Source of the DNA: Aplysia californica
Lineage: Eukaryota; Mollusca; Gastropoda; Aplysiida; Aplysiidae
Assembly (NCBI RefSeq): GCF_000002075.1
Contig: NW_004797502.1
Span: 373,656-393,925, forward strand
Length of the DNA: 20,270 nt
Reading direction: 5' to 3'
Shown: positions 9,474 to 17,072 of the stretch, in pieces
Numbering within the stretch: the stretch's first letter is position 1
Layout: the number at the start of each line of letters is the position of its first letter
Program-made: the position numbers and the translations under genes
Notes under the pieces: model-generated
What the model saw: the letters and a program-made list of their open reading frames with translations, nothing else
The model's database searches: none
Told to the model about the DNA's origin: nothing

Positions 9474-9957
9474 TTATTGTCACGGCACAGAAGAATCAGG
9501 CGCACATCAATTTTTGGGGCATAATATGGCGTTATTGGTATCATCTTAAAGCGTGTTTATACGTCTTGCTTTCGATGAAAAATACCGTTCTCTCCATCAC
9601 TCTTGAATAGAAGTCAACGTATTTGTAATTGAAGCAGGCGTCAGAGGTAAAATTAGCGAAAAAATGGCTGCCAAAGTTTGGTGACTTCCAAAGCATAAGT
9701 GTCCTTGGAAACTGCAAGATGTTAATAGTTCGTACCCTTCATCTATGTTCTTCAGTAAAATTCAGACAGAAATGATTTTACTGCCCGCACCCCTCCCAAC
9801 CCCCCCCCCCCCCCCAAAAAAAAAAGAACAAATTGAATAAAAATTGTCGGATGCACTGGACAATCATTGAAAAAAATGTACACATCATAGACATTGTCAC
9901 AATGTTTGTTTCTACGATTTAAGGATTTGGATGTGCCCCTAATTCTATTGTGATGAA
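9474..9957 (-). mobile_element. MITE-1 copy C, reverse orientation
   Basis: Reads as MITE-1 on the minus strand. From the left it has AGAATCAGGCGCACATCAAT, GGGGCATAATATGGCGTTAT, AAAAAATGGCTGCCAAAG, TCAGTAAAATTCAGACAGAA and then a poly-C/poly-A junction. The corresponding poly-T/poly-G junction is present in copy E. The far right end is weaker; the last block near 9930-9955 matches the inverted repeat at only about 13 of 23 positions, mostly with transitions. It adjoins MITE-2 within one or two bases. Confidence 0.7.
9801..9828. repeat. Poly-C/poly-A run inside MITE-1 copy C
   Basis: About seventeen C residues are followed by ten A residues. The equivalent site in copy E carries a T run followed by a G run, so the homopolymer belongs to the element and varies in length between copies. 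Confidence 0.85.
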
Positions 9958-10085
9958 ACAAAAAAGAACGTCGAAATACATCCACACCGAATAGATGAAG
10001 CTACATGCTTATTTTACGAGGTTGGAAGTAAAGTCTATGATGTGTACATTTTTTCTTTTTCGTTATCCTGTTAGCACAGCAATCG

Positions 10086-10310
10086 CCGGCGTTTGTATTG
10101 AAGCGATAAGTCGCTTCGCTGTCGCCCGCAAGGTCCCCGAGTTTGATTCCCGAGTGGGGAGATTTTTTTTTTATGGATTATCCCTATAATTCTACTGAGA
10201 TGTTGTGTCCTTCTCGTCCCAGGTTAGCCCTGACATGCGAGGTCAGAAGCCCTCCCTCTAAATTATCTCAATCGTGTCGATACGGGCGTAAAAATACCTA
10301 AATTTAAAAA
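10086..10310 (+). mobile_element. tRNA-derived SINE, family 2, full length
   Basis: The head begins CCGGCGTTTGTATTGAAGCG, contains CGCTTCGCTGTCGCCCGCAA and a good B-box-like GAGTTTGATTCCCGAG. A T-rich spacer, GATGTTGTGTCC and a body with AGCCCTGACATGCGAGGTCA, AAATTATCTCAAT and GGGCGTAAAAATACCTAAAT follow. The body matches the copy at 14143-14452. The A-box is damaged, so it is unlikely to be transcribed now. Confidence 0.8.
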
Positions 10311-10546
10311 CAAAGCTACGGTTTCACAACCCCAAATATTGCTGCGCTCTTATTCTTCTGCATCGCTTCGATGTTGTTGTATTTTGTCTCGAATCAATTT
10401 GATTTTTCTTACAGCTAAACCAGTAGCAAAAATCATGTCGATTTGTATAAAATTATATTTTGCATTTCAGTGTTCCGTTTTTCTTTTTGCTTACTCCGTT
10501 TTAATTTTTGTTCATTCTGCTCTGACATCGATATTGGACATATAGA
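10311..10546. other. No supported gene; T-rich sequence
   Basis: Thymine-rich sequence between a SINE and a signal-peptide-like open frame. Nothing further was recognised. Confidence 0.35.
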
Positions 10547-10629
10547 ATGTGTCTGCTATACCTCGTCCTGTTAGCATTAATATCCTACCTGGTTCCAGCT
10601 TCTGCTCCTACCTCCACCCGTATTACACC

Positions 10630-10699
<70 letters not shown>

Positions 10700-10873
10700 T
10701 TCTCTCTCTCTTTTTCTCTCTCTTTTTCTCTCTCTTTTTCTCTCTCTCTCTTCTTCTCTCTCTTTTTCTCTCTCTCTCTTTCTCTCTCTCTCTCTTTCTC
10801 TCTCTCTTTTTCTCTCTCTCTCTCTTTCTCTCTCTCTTTAACGCTTTTTGTTTCCCTCTTATTTTCGTATTGA
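10547..10873 (+). CDS. Doubtful ORF: signal-peptide-like start then Ser-Leu repeat
   Basis: The 108-codon frame starts with ATG, with A at -3. Its first 20 residues look like a textbook signal peptide: MCLLYLVLLALISYLVPASA, ending in an A-S-A cleavage-type motif, followed by PTSTRITPLF. From about residue 30 it becomes (SL)n and (FSL)n, encoded by the (CT)n microsatellite, and runs to a stop beyond it. The repeat portion is almost certainly not selected as protein. The hydrophobic start could be a small secreted peptide's first exon with the polypyrimidine tract lying in the following intron, or pure chance. It lies about 230 bases upstream of the GPCR's splice acceptor on the same strand. 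I would not annotate it as a gene without transcript support. Confidence 0.15.
10634..10837. repeat. (CT)n/(TTTCTC)n microsatellite
   Basis: About 200 bases of nearly pure pyrimidine, starting as perfect CT and continuing as CT blocks separated by TTT. It is a mirror-type sequence able to form triplex DNA. It supplies the Ser-Leu open frames seen in two phases. Confidence 0.95.
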
Positions 10874-10878
10874 TGTTT

Positions 10879-10879
10879 T

Positions 10880-10937
<58 letters not shown>
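10879..10937. repeat. (GATA)n microsatellite
   Basis: About fourteen perfect GATA/TAGA units ending in GATTGATC. It lies 40 bases after the (CT)n tract. Confidence 0.96.
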
Positions 10938-11079
10938 TGATCTATGCTTATGTAATGGTATGCACTGTTCCATCTACTTTCACTTTCAGAGTACTTTAAC
11001 AAGAGGTGAAGAAACGCTAGCTCTTCGCTCTACACATCTCCAGTTATACCTCATCGTATGTTTTTAAAAATTAAATCTA

Positions 11080-11104
11080 ATTTCCCCAGTACTTTTTTCA
11101 TCAG
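11080..11104 (+). promoter_or_regulatory. Likely 3' splice acceptor for the GPCR coding exon
   Basis: A T/C-rich stretch ending TACTTTTTTCATCAG lies 59 bases before the GPCR start codon and fits the metazoan acceptor consensus. It suggests that the single coding exon is preceded by a spliced 5' UTR exon and that the promoter lies further upstream. Inference only; transcript data would settle it. Confidence 0.45.
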
Positions 11105-11163
11105 ATTACAAGGAAAAAGCAGTGTGGAGCATCAAAGACCATCCTTTACAATAGTCAACAGTC

Positions 11164-12291
11164 ATGGAGGGTGTCCTGAACATCACTAGCCGACCGTCCC
11201 TGAATCTGACCACCCCCTTGGACAGTGACAGACGAGGGGATACACCTGGACAAAGTATAGTGCTCTCGATGGACAAAGAGCTCTCAAAGACCATCAGCAT
11301 GGCTATTGAACTGTTCGTTAATCCTTACCTCAGCCTCTTCGGCATCGTTGGCAATGTGTACAGCGCTGTGTTTCTCTTCCGCTCCGGCCTGAAGAAATCG
11401 TCCAATGTTCTCCTTTTCTGTACAGCTATTTCGGATGCGGCGTTCCTGGTGGCCAAAAACAATATTCCGTCGTTGGTTTTCAGATACGGAAGTAAAAAAC
11501 TCTTCCCTGAACCTCTGGAGGGCTTAACCTTTTTTGGCGCCTGGCTTGGTTATAGCTGTCTAAATCAGATCTTCACCGGCACCTCCTTATTCTTACCCAC
11601 GTTAATGGTGGCCGAAAGGCTCGTAGCAATATTTTTTCCTCTTCACGTTCACCTCATTATAACTCCGAAGCGAATGTGGACCGCTTGTCTCCTGATCGGG
11701 GTGGTTTCCTTCAGCTTCACCGTGGGATTCTATTGTCGATGGTACTGGTTGGGGATGTACCACTTCGCTTCTATCAACATGAGCTTCGCCATCCTCATTC
11801 AGACAGGATACAAGGACATGGCCATCACAGTTCTCAACGATTACATCATCAACAACACAACGGGCAGCTTCTCAATCTTGGTGGTCACAATCGGCTCCGT
11901 GGTGATCGGGGTCAAGGTCGTGTTGTCCGTGACACAAAGGCAAAAACTTGCTGCAGTGCCTCAGAGCAAAAAGGACAACGTGACATCACGCACCACTCGC
12001 ACTCTGTTGACCTTCTGTGTCGTGTACTCCGTCACGGCAGGGAGCGCATACGTCATCAGCAATTTCGAAATTTTTTTTGTGATCGAAAGGTATTTAAGCT
12101 ATGTACTCGACGACTTCAGAAATCTCACTATGATAATCAACTGTTCTAGTAATTTTATTATTCATTTTCTGACCAATCCAAATTTCCGGGGCCAGTTCAA
12201 GTTACAAAACTTCCGATGTAGACAGCCGGGGTGTTCATGTTTGGCCAAGCTTAGGGCGATGTTGCGAACCAATAAGGACAATAATCTGTAA
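11164..12291 (+). CDS. Class A GPCR, molluscan chemosensory/orphan receptor type
   Basis: A 375-residue seven-helix receptor in one exon. It starts at a strong-context ATG (G at -3 and +4), with an in-frame TAG at 11152. The N-tail has glycosylation sites NIT (6-8) and NLT (14-16). TM1 (about 48-73) has GN with N64 as the 1.50 asparagine. TM2 (80-98) has SNVLLF...AISD with D91 as D2.50. TM3 ends AERLVAIFFPL (E151, R152) in place of DRY. TM4 follows TPKR (about 170-190), TM5 is about 233-256 and TM6 about 278-299 without CWxP. TM7 (about 313-336) carries NCSSNFIIHF instead of NPxxY. The PLHV...TPKR stretch and NxxxNFxIxF helix 7 recall gastropod receptors annotated 'chemosensory receptor' and FMRFamide-receptor-like orphans. 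It should couple a sensory or peptide ligand to G proteins at the plasma membrane; the ligand is unknown. No frameshift or stop breaks it. Confidence 0.9.
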   Translation: MEGVLNITSRPSLNLTTPLDSDRRGDTPGQSIVLSMDKELSKTISMAIELFVNPYLSLFGIVGNVYSAVFLFRSGLKKSSNVLLFCTAISDAAFLVAKNNIPSLVFRYGSKKLFPEPLEGLTFFGAWLGYSCLNQIFTGTSLFLPTLMVAERLVAIFFPLHVHLIITPKRMWTACLLIGVVSFSFTVGFYCRWYWLGMYHFASINMSFAILIQTGYKDMAITVLNDYIINNTTGSFSILVVTIGSVVIGVKVVLSVTQRQKLAAVPQSKKDNVTSRTTRTLLTFCVVYSVTAGSAYVISNFEIFFVIERYLSYVLDDFRNLTMIINCSSNFIIHFLTNPNFRGQFKLQNFRCRQPGCSCLAKLRAMLRTNKDNNL

Positions 12292-12338
12292 GTTTTTCAG
12301 ATGCCGTAGATTGCGTATGTTCGCCGGTCATGAAAAAA

Positions 12339-12361
12339 AGCTTCTTGCTGTAGAAGAAGCT
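12339..12361 (+). other. Hairpin in the GPCR 3' UTR
   Basis: AGCTTCTT (12339-12346) and AAGAAGCT (12354-12361) are perfect complements around a 7-base loop, 48 bases after the stop codon. It could be an mRNA structural element, but a perfect 8-bp stem also arises by chance. Confidence 0.4.
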
Positions 12362-12392
12362 CATTACGCACACCATCACGCATACCACTGGC

Positions 12393-12398
12393 AATAAA
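12393..12398 (+). promoter_or_regulatory. Poly(A) signal AATAAA for the GPCR
   Basis: A canonical AATAAA lies 102 bases after the GPCR stop and is followed by GAGGTGGTTTT, a plausible G/U-rich downstream element. This would give a short 3' UTR of about 120 bases. Confidence 0.5.
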
Positions 12399-12419
12399 TA
12401 CGAGGTGGTTTTAAAGCAA

Positions 12420-13338
12420 GGTGAAAAAAACAAACCTCAACAACAACTAAGCAGAGTGATATCAATTTTCCACGGTTGTTATGAACGTCACACCGGGGAA
12501 CATGCTACTTGTACCTTTATGAACCCCCTGCCAACTTCCAAATCCTACCTGTTCCGAGAAATTATTTTTTCTGTCAATTAAAACAAAACAATTAGATTTC
12601 CAGATTGGAGAAATATTAGTTCTTTTTAATTTGCGATGCACTCAAAGGCAGCTTTATTATAGTTGACTATTATCGTTGTGCTGTCAAAAAAAAGTAATAG
12701 TAGATTCTGTACGTCTTCCTTGACACAATCTAGATCGACAGGCTTCTACCACCCAGCTAGTCAGGGCCAACGTAAATTGGGGGAAAGGGCCACGAAAGGC
12801 CAACAGACAGATGGAGATACTCGATAACATCTGCTCACTTTGGAATTGAACACACCTTCTGTGTGTTGCGGTAAAACATCTGATGGACCACAGACGCAAG
12901 TATAATGTTGTATGTTACATGTCTCGTAATTGATGTCAGCGACTAGATGTATTGCATGGCAAATATTTCGTCTCCTTTCTTTTGAACCGTGCGGCCTGTC
13001 TGGGATGTTTGTATATACAAAGAGGTCAGGTGAATAGCAAGATACATCCATAAAAAGAGTACTAGCCCTTAACATACAACAGTACCTACTGTAAAATATC
13101 CCTACAAAATCAGTCAAGTGAAAAACCTACTTAAGCATTCATGCACTCTAGCGTTAGTAACAAGCCAAGCCCATCTTAAAAGTTAAAAGTGTTTCAGTTC
13201 AGATAAGCTTGGTCGTTGTAGGATTAATGGGACTTACCACCCTTTTACCCCTCCGTATGACTTTGTAGATCTGTCCACTCTTCTCTCCTTTGGCATTAGA
13301 AGTTTGACTCTTTAAATCTATTACTTTTATAATCAGAT
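12420..13338. other. No gene seen downstream of the GPCR
   Basis: About 900 bases without a recognised repeat family or credible coding frame on either strand. The minus-strand open frames here start at non-ATG codons or are too short to support. Confidence 0.4.
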
Positions 13339-13350
13339 GGGGGGGGGGGG

Positions 13351-13394
<44 letters not shown>
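13339..13394. repeat. Poly-G then (GT)n microsatellite
   Basis: Twelve G residues are followed by about 21 GT units. Confidence 0.96.
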
Positions 13395-13395
<1 letters not shown>

Positions 13396-13433
13396 AAGCT
13401 GGTTGTCTCCAGCCCCCAATTACATGAGACATT

Positions 13434-13846
13434 CTATGTATGCCATTGTGGTAAAATCAGGAGCTTATCGAAATTATAATCAATTCGAAGAAACCAACAT
13501 TTTCACGCCTATTTGGGTTATTTTAATCGATATTTTTAAAATAGCTGTGCTTTTTTTACGCTCATAAACACATTTCTGTGTACATTTTATGAAATGATTT
13601 ATGGAAGGCACAAAAATGTAAACTAATAGTTCCAAAGGACACGTTAAGTTTTAGCCCTGACACAAGGTGACCCCCACCTCCTATAATCGCAAATAACTCG
13701 TCCTCTGTTCATGATAAATGGGTGATTTATTTTATATAAAGCAAGACAAAATTAAATAAACAAGCTTAAAGTTTAAGAAGATACAATAAGTCTACACGCT
13801 CAAAAAATTGACGAGCGCCTGATTCTTCCGCGCTGTGATACATAAT
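13434..13846 (+). mobile_element. MITE-1 copy F
   Basis: Forward copy. The left inverted repeat is eroded (TGTGGTAAAATCAGGAGCTT) and the right end reads AAATTGACGAGCGCCTGATT. Interior landmarks include AACACATTTCTGTGTACATT, GACCCCCACCTCCTATAAT, AACAAGCTTAAAGTTTAAGA and the preceding TAAATGGGTGATTTATTTTA. The C of the usual TTCCACC at the right end is altered. Older than copies A and D judging by the decay of its ends. Confidence 0.75.
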
Positions 13847-14142
13847 TTGGTGTTGAGTGTCCTTATCTTTACTCCCGTACAGCCAGATTGGCAATATCGG
13901 TGTTCTCAACATTTTAAATTCATTTGGGATTTATCTCTGATTTTTTTATAAATTGGACCATTATCTCTTTCGTTATTGTGCAACTCTTTCAAATAAACCT
14001 GACGCACATAATTATTCGCATCCAAAATTTGAAAACGTATCTGAACTCCATTGCTGCATTTCTGTCTTGTCGGCATTTTGTCCTGAATTCTCTGCTCTTG
14101 ATATGAGTTAGAGAAAATGAGACTCGAAAGTCAAAGAGATCA

Positions 14143-14244
14143 CTCACTGTTGCACGCAGAAGACCCGCGTTTCCTTGTGGAGTAGAAAAACCTTTATGGA
14201 GTCTCGTTTTTTGGTTTGTTGTTTTGTTGTGGGTTTTTTTTTTA

Positions 14245-14298
<54 letters not shown>

Positions 14299-14452
14299 GT
14301 TGTGGTTGTTGTTGTTTTTGTTTTTTGTTCTCTTGGGGCATTGTTTCCATCTCAGCTCGGATTGACCCTGACAGGCCTGTCAGAGTTGAAATCTCCTCCT
14401 AATATGATCTAATTTATGCTTATGGGAGCGTAAAAAACGCCTGCATTTAAAG
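14143..14452 (+). mobile_element. tRNA-derived SINE, family 2, with internal microsatellite
   Basis: The head is decayed (CACTGTTGCACGCAGAAG, then CCCGCGTTTCCTTGTGGAG) but aligns with the head of the copy at 10086. The body is well preserved: GATTGACCCTGACAGGCCTG, TCAGAGTTGAAATCTCCTCC, TATGATCTAATTTATGCTTA and GGGAGCGTAAAAAACGCCTG. Between head and body the T-rich spacer has grown into (TG)n(TTG)n. The better-kept body makes this the best reference for the family's 3' half. Confidence 0.7.
14247..14320. repeat. (TG)n(TTG)n microsatellite inside the SINE
   Basis: About 25 TG units are followed by interrupted TTG units. It occupies the site of the T-rich spacer of the family-2 SINE. The Cys-Val and Thr-His open frames through it are artefacts. 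Confidence 0.93.
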
Positions 14453-14487
14453 GGAACTGCATCAACAATGTCTTCATGCCAAGCGAG

Positions 14488-14940
14488 AAATATGTGAAAC
14501 AACGTGGTGAAATCAGGCGCTCGGCAAAATAATGAAATCAAAGAACTTTTGCATATTTCTTGCCGTTGGGCTATTTATTTTTTCTAATATTCTTTTTTTT
14601 TGGGGGGGGGGGGCTGAACACCTTTTAAGTCCATTCAACAACACATTTCTGTGTGGATTTTACTGAACAACACTGATTAGAGGCACACTAACTGTGAAAT
14701 TTCAGTTTCAAGAACTCTATGAAAAATATCAAACTTTAGCGGCCATTTTATCGCTAATTTTACCTCTGAAACCAGGAGACCCTCACCTCCTTCAGTCGCA
14801 TATATCTCGACTTTATTTCAACATAGATTGATCTTTTTCACCAAAATGAAGACACATGAACAGGGTTTAAAACGATACCTATAGCCCCATATGCTAAAAA
14901 AATTGACGAGCGCCTGATTCCACGGCGTTGTGCCACATGT
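14488..14940 (+). mobile_element. MITE-1 copy E, full length
   Basis: Forward copy of about 450 bp. The left end is ACGTGGTGAAATCAGGCGCT and the right end TTGACGAGCGCCTGATTCCA. Interior blocks include CTGAACACCTTTTAAGTCCA, TTAGCGGCCATTTTATCGCT and ATATCTCGACTTTATTTC. It carries a T-run/G-run (about 14591-14612) at the position where copy C has C/A runs. It is followed within a few bases by MITE-2 copy 2 and then by inverted MITE-1 copy D. Confidence 0.85.
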
Positions 14941-14952
14941 GGTATTTACTAT

Positions 14953-15166
14953 TTCCCTACATTAGAACAAAGTTCTATCTGAGATTTTTAGCAGTTTCGA
15001 GTTACTAAGACCATGAGGTCAGAAACCATTTTGGTGTTGTATCTCAACTATCTGCTCTATCAAAATCGTTAGATTATTTGGAGTCGTCATCAAGATATTC
15101 TAAGAATTGCATTCGAAAAAGTTTGACATGTGAACTTCAAAATTTCTACGTCAAATTTCTCATAAG
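14953..15166. mobile_element. MITE-2 copy 2, right end missing or interrupted
   Basis: The start, TTAGAACAAAGTTCTATCTG, matches the inverted repeat of the copy at 8980. It continues with GAGTTACTAAGACCATGAGG, ATCTGCTCTATCAAAATCG, TCATCAAGATATTCTAAG and TTTGACATGTGAAC. The last piece is the uninterrupted counterpart of the site that holds a SINE in copy 1. The expected right inverted repeat is absent; MITE-1 copy D begins at that point. Confidence 0.65.
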
Positions 15167-15609
15167 TATTTGTGAGGCATCGTGGTGGAATCAGGCTCTC
15201 GTCAATTTTTTGGGCATGGGGAGTTATTGGTGTCATCTTAAAGCTTGTTCACTTGCTTTATTTGGATGAAAAAAATATCAATTTATCTTGAATACAAGTC
15301 GAGATATTTGCAAATGAAGGAGGTGGGGGTCACCTGTTTTCAGTGGTAAAATTTATGAGAAAATGGCCGCCAAAGATTAATTATTTCTTTAGCTTAAGAG
15401 TCCGTAGTAACTGAAAATTTACACTTTTGTGCCTTTAATCAACGTTTTTCAGAAAAATCCACACAGAAATGAGTTTTTTAATGAGCATGAAAGGTGTAGA
15501 GCCAAAAAACAAAAATTTGATAAAAATTCACAAACCTGCGGAAAAATGCATGTTTCTTCACTTTGATTATTTTGACGAGAGCCTGATTCCACCACGCTGC
15601 GTCACATTT
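15167..15609 (-). mobile_element. MITE-1 copy D, best-preserved full length
   Basis: Reverse-oriented copy of about 443 bp with terminal inverted repeats matching at about 33 of 37 positions. The inner 25 bases, including GTGGTGGAATCAGGCTCTCG, are identical at both ends. On the minus strand it follows copy A closely, with AACATTTGC-type and GGCCGCCAAAG blocks seen in the plus-strand reading. It has the least decay of all copies and is the best reference for a consensus. There is no coding frame of note. Confidence 0.88.
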
Positions 15610-15672
15610 ACTTCTATTCTTTGTCCGTTTTGATCTATTGTTCGGCTTATTCAACTCTGTCTTGAAATACCA

Positions 15673-15747
15673 TTTCTGTGGCATTGGTGGGGAAATCAGT
15701 CGCTCGTCAAAATAATGAAATCGAAGAAATCGGCATTTTTCTGCCGG
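15673..15747 (+). mobile_element. MITE-1 fragment G (left end only)
   Basis: Contains GGGGAAATCAGTCGCTCGTC, then AAAATAATGAAATCGAAGAA, the left 60-70 bases of the element. It breaks off at a SINE-like tRNA head. Everything to the right of the element's left end is missing. Confidence 0.7.
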
Positions 15748-15749
15748 AT

Positions 15750-15838
15750 ACAAATTTCCTCCTACTGTGGAATCGAACTCGGATCTCCTTCTTGTGTGCG
15801 ACGGCGAAGTGCCTTACCGCTACATCATAGATGCCGGC
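15750..15838 (-). mobile_element. tRNA-derived SINE head, family 2
   Basis: On the minus strand: CCGGCATCTATGATGTAGCG, GTAAGGCACTTCGCCGTCGC and a well-formed B-box region GAGTTCGATTCCAC. Both A- and B-box motifs are recognisable. The SINE body is absent; the head joins MITE-1 fragment G. A genuine tRNA is unlikely because the stems do not pair properly. Confidence 0.65.
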
Positions 15839-15884
15839 CGAGGCAGTTCAGAGAACACATAGAATACAATGCAAATGTGTGAGT

Positions 15885-16046
15885 TTGATCAAGAGCCCCC
15901 ATCAACACTATTAGGTTATTTAAAATGAGGGAGTTCAAAATGTGTCTCCGATACGATCGAGCCAAGTAGGTTTAGAGCTTTAAAAACTCCTCAAAAACGA
16001 CCCAAGTTCAAGAATGCCCAGTCTGGGATTCGAACCCGAGCCGCCA
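15885..16046 (-). mobile_element. tRNA-derived SINE, family 1, decayed
   Basis: The minus-strand body has TACTTGGCTCGATCG, TTAAATAACCTAATAGTG and TTGATGGGGG. These match the body of the copy at 9144, where the second block reads TTAAATAACCCAATAGTG. A B-box-like GGGTTCGAATCCCAG lies upstream at about 16022-16036. The V-like block between them is poorly preserved. Confidence 0.6.
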
Positions 16047-16265
16047 GATATTTAACATGATACCAACTTACGTGGAAGTCTGAGTCTTTGATAACAAAAT
16101 CATACTTAGGCCAACAGTATCAAGAGCAATAAAATAGAGACAAAAAGACAACATCTTGAGAAACGTGAAAAGTATAGAAACGTATTTTTTGTCTTTTATC
16201 TTAATCATAATTTGTCCATGCCTGAGGATACAATAGTGGTAGTAAAACAAAAGCCCGTAAGAGCA
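16047..16265. other. No gene seen
   Basis: Short unique sequence between the transposon cluster and the purine-rich tract. Confidence 0.35.
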
Positions 16266-16299
16266 GGATTTCGATCTTAAGAAGAACAGAGACAGATAT

Positions 16300-16640
16300 T
16301 CGCTAGAAGGGCAAGAGGGGGTGTCGGGTTCGATTATGGGAAGGGGGAGGGAGGTGTGGGGTTTTGGTGATGCAGAGAGGGAAGAGGTGTAAGAGTTTAT
16401 GGTGGAGAGAGGGTGATGGCGGTGGGGTTTGGGCAATAGGTGTGGGATTCGTGCATGGGTAGGAGGGGGAGGAGTGGGATCAAAAGAGATACATAGAAAG
16501 ATACAGAAAGAGTCGAGGGGGGGCATGGAGAGAAAGAGAGAGAGAGAGAAGGGGGAGCCAAACAGGGAGAGAGAGAGAGGGAGAGAGAGAGAGAGAAGGG
16601 GAGAGAGAATGACAGAGACAGAGACAGGGACAGTCAGAGA
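16300..16640. repeat. Purine-rich tract: G-rich block then (GA)n
   Basis: The plus strand is strongly purine-biased. A G-rich part (about 16310-16525) contains a G-quadruplex motif at 16338-16361 with four G-runs and short loops. An interrupted (GA)n follows at about 16528-16640. If the minus-strand gene continues this way, the tract is a long polypyrimidine stretch in its intron. Confidence 0.85.
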
Positions 16641-16749
16641 GATCCGAAAGAAGTATTATTTATAAGCATACAAAATTAGAATATTGCTGTACAAATTGAG
16701 AGTCAGACGAATATAAAACATAAACGATAAAACTAGATCCAAAACACGA

Positions 16750-16827
16750 AAACACTCACACACAGAAAAAACTCACGTATATACACACTCTCTCAGTCAT
16801 TCACTCACACACTCACTCACTCACACA

Positions 16828-16888
<61 letters not shown>

Positions 16889-17064
16889 CTCACTCACTCA
16901 CTCCCTCACTCACTCACACACTCACTCACTCATTTATCTTTTTATCACTCACTCACTCATTCACTCTCCAATCGCCCGATGGGCGAGTAGAAAGCGGAGT
17001 AAAACAGTTCACTCACTCACTCACACTTGCATTCACTCATTCATTCACTCAACCACTCTCTCAC
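16750..17064. repeat. (CA)n and (CACT)n compound repeat
   Basis: Interleaved CACT/CACA tetramers around a pure (CA)n core (about 16829-16885), continuing as CACT to 17064. It is interrupted at 16968-17012 by a non-repeat segment duplicated from the neighbouring exon edge. Confidence 0.93.
16968..17012 (-). pseudogene. Diverged duplicate of the acidic-protein exon edge
   Basis: The segment from CCAATCGCCCGATGGGCGAG to TAAAACAGTTC resembles 17083-17124, where the plus strand reads CCAATCGCTAGATGGACGAG and ends GACGGTTC. On the minus strand both encode STRPSxDW. The duplicate has an indel after that and lacks the GTAAGT donor. It sits inside the CACT repeat, so repeat-mediated tandem duplication is the likely origin. 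Confidence 0.6.
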
Positions 17065-17066
17065 TC

Positions 17067-17072
17067 ACTTAC
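17067..17072 (-). promoter_or_regulatory. Consensus 5' splice donor GTAAGT
   Basis: On the minus strand GAGCGA is followed by GTAAGTGAG, matching the metazoan donor consensus at GTAAGT. It overlaps the apparent stop codon of the long open frame, implying that the stop is intronic. Confidence 0.55.

Noticed and set aside
10879-10937. CRISPR-like or regulatory array
   Set aside because: A plain GATA microsatellite; no spacer-repeat structure exists anywhere in the window.
11676-12149. 157-codon plus-strand frame inside the GPCR
   Set aside because: Out-of-frame shadow of the GPCR coding exon; Gln/His/Arg-rich without helices.
12287-12303. GTAAGT overlapping the GPCR stop, followed by TTTTCAG
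   Set aside because: The implied 13-base intron is far below the workable size, and the receptor is already complete with a poly(A) signal downstream.
15764-15838. Functional tRNA gene on the minus strand
   Set aside because: Same SINE head as four other copies in the window; cloverleaf pairing is poor.
16068-16526. 152-codon minus-strand frame with a Pro/His-rich N-half
   Set aside because: The N-half is the complement of the G-rich purine tract and the rest crosses unique AT-rich sequence and a SINE edge. No domain and no codon signal.
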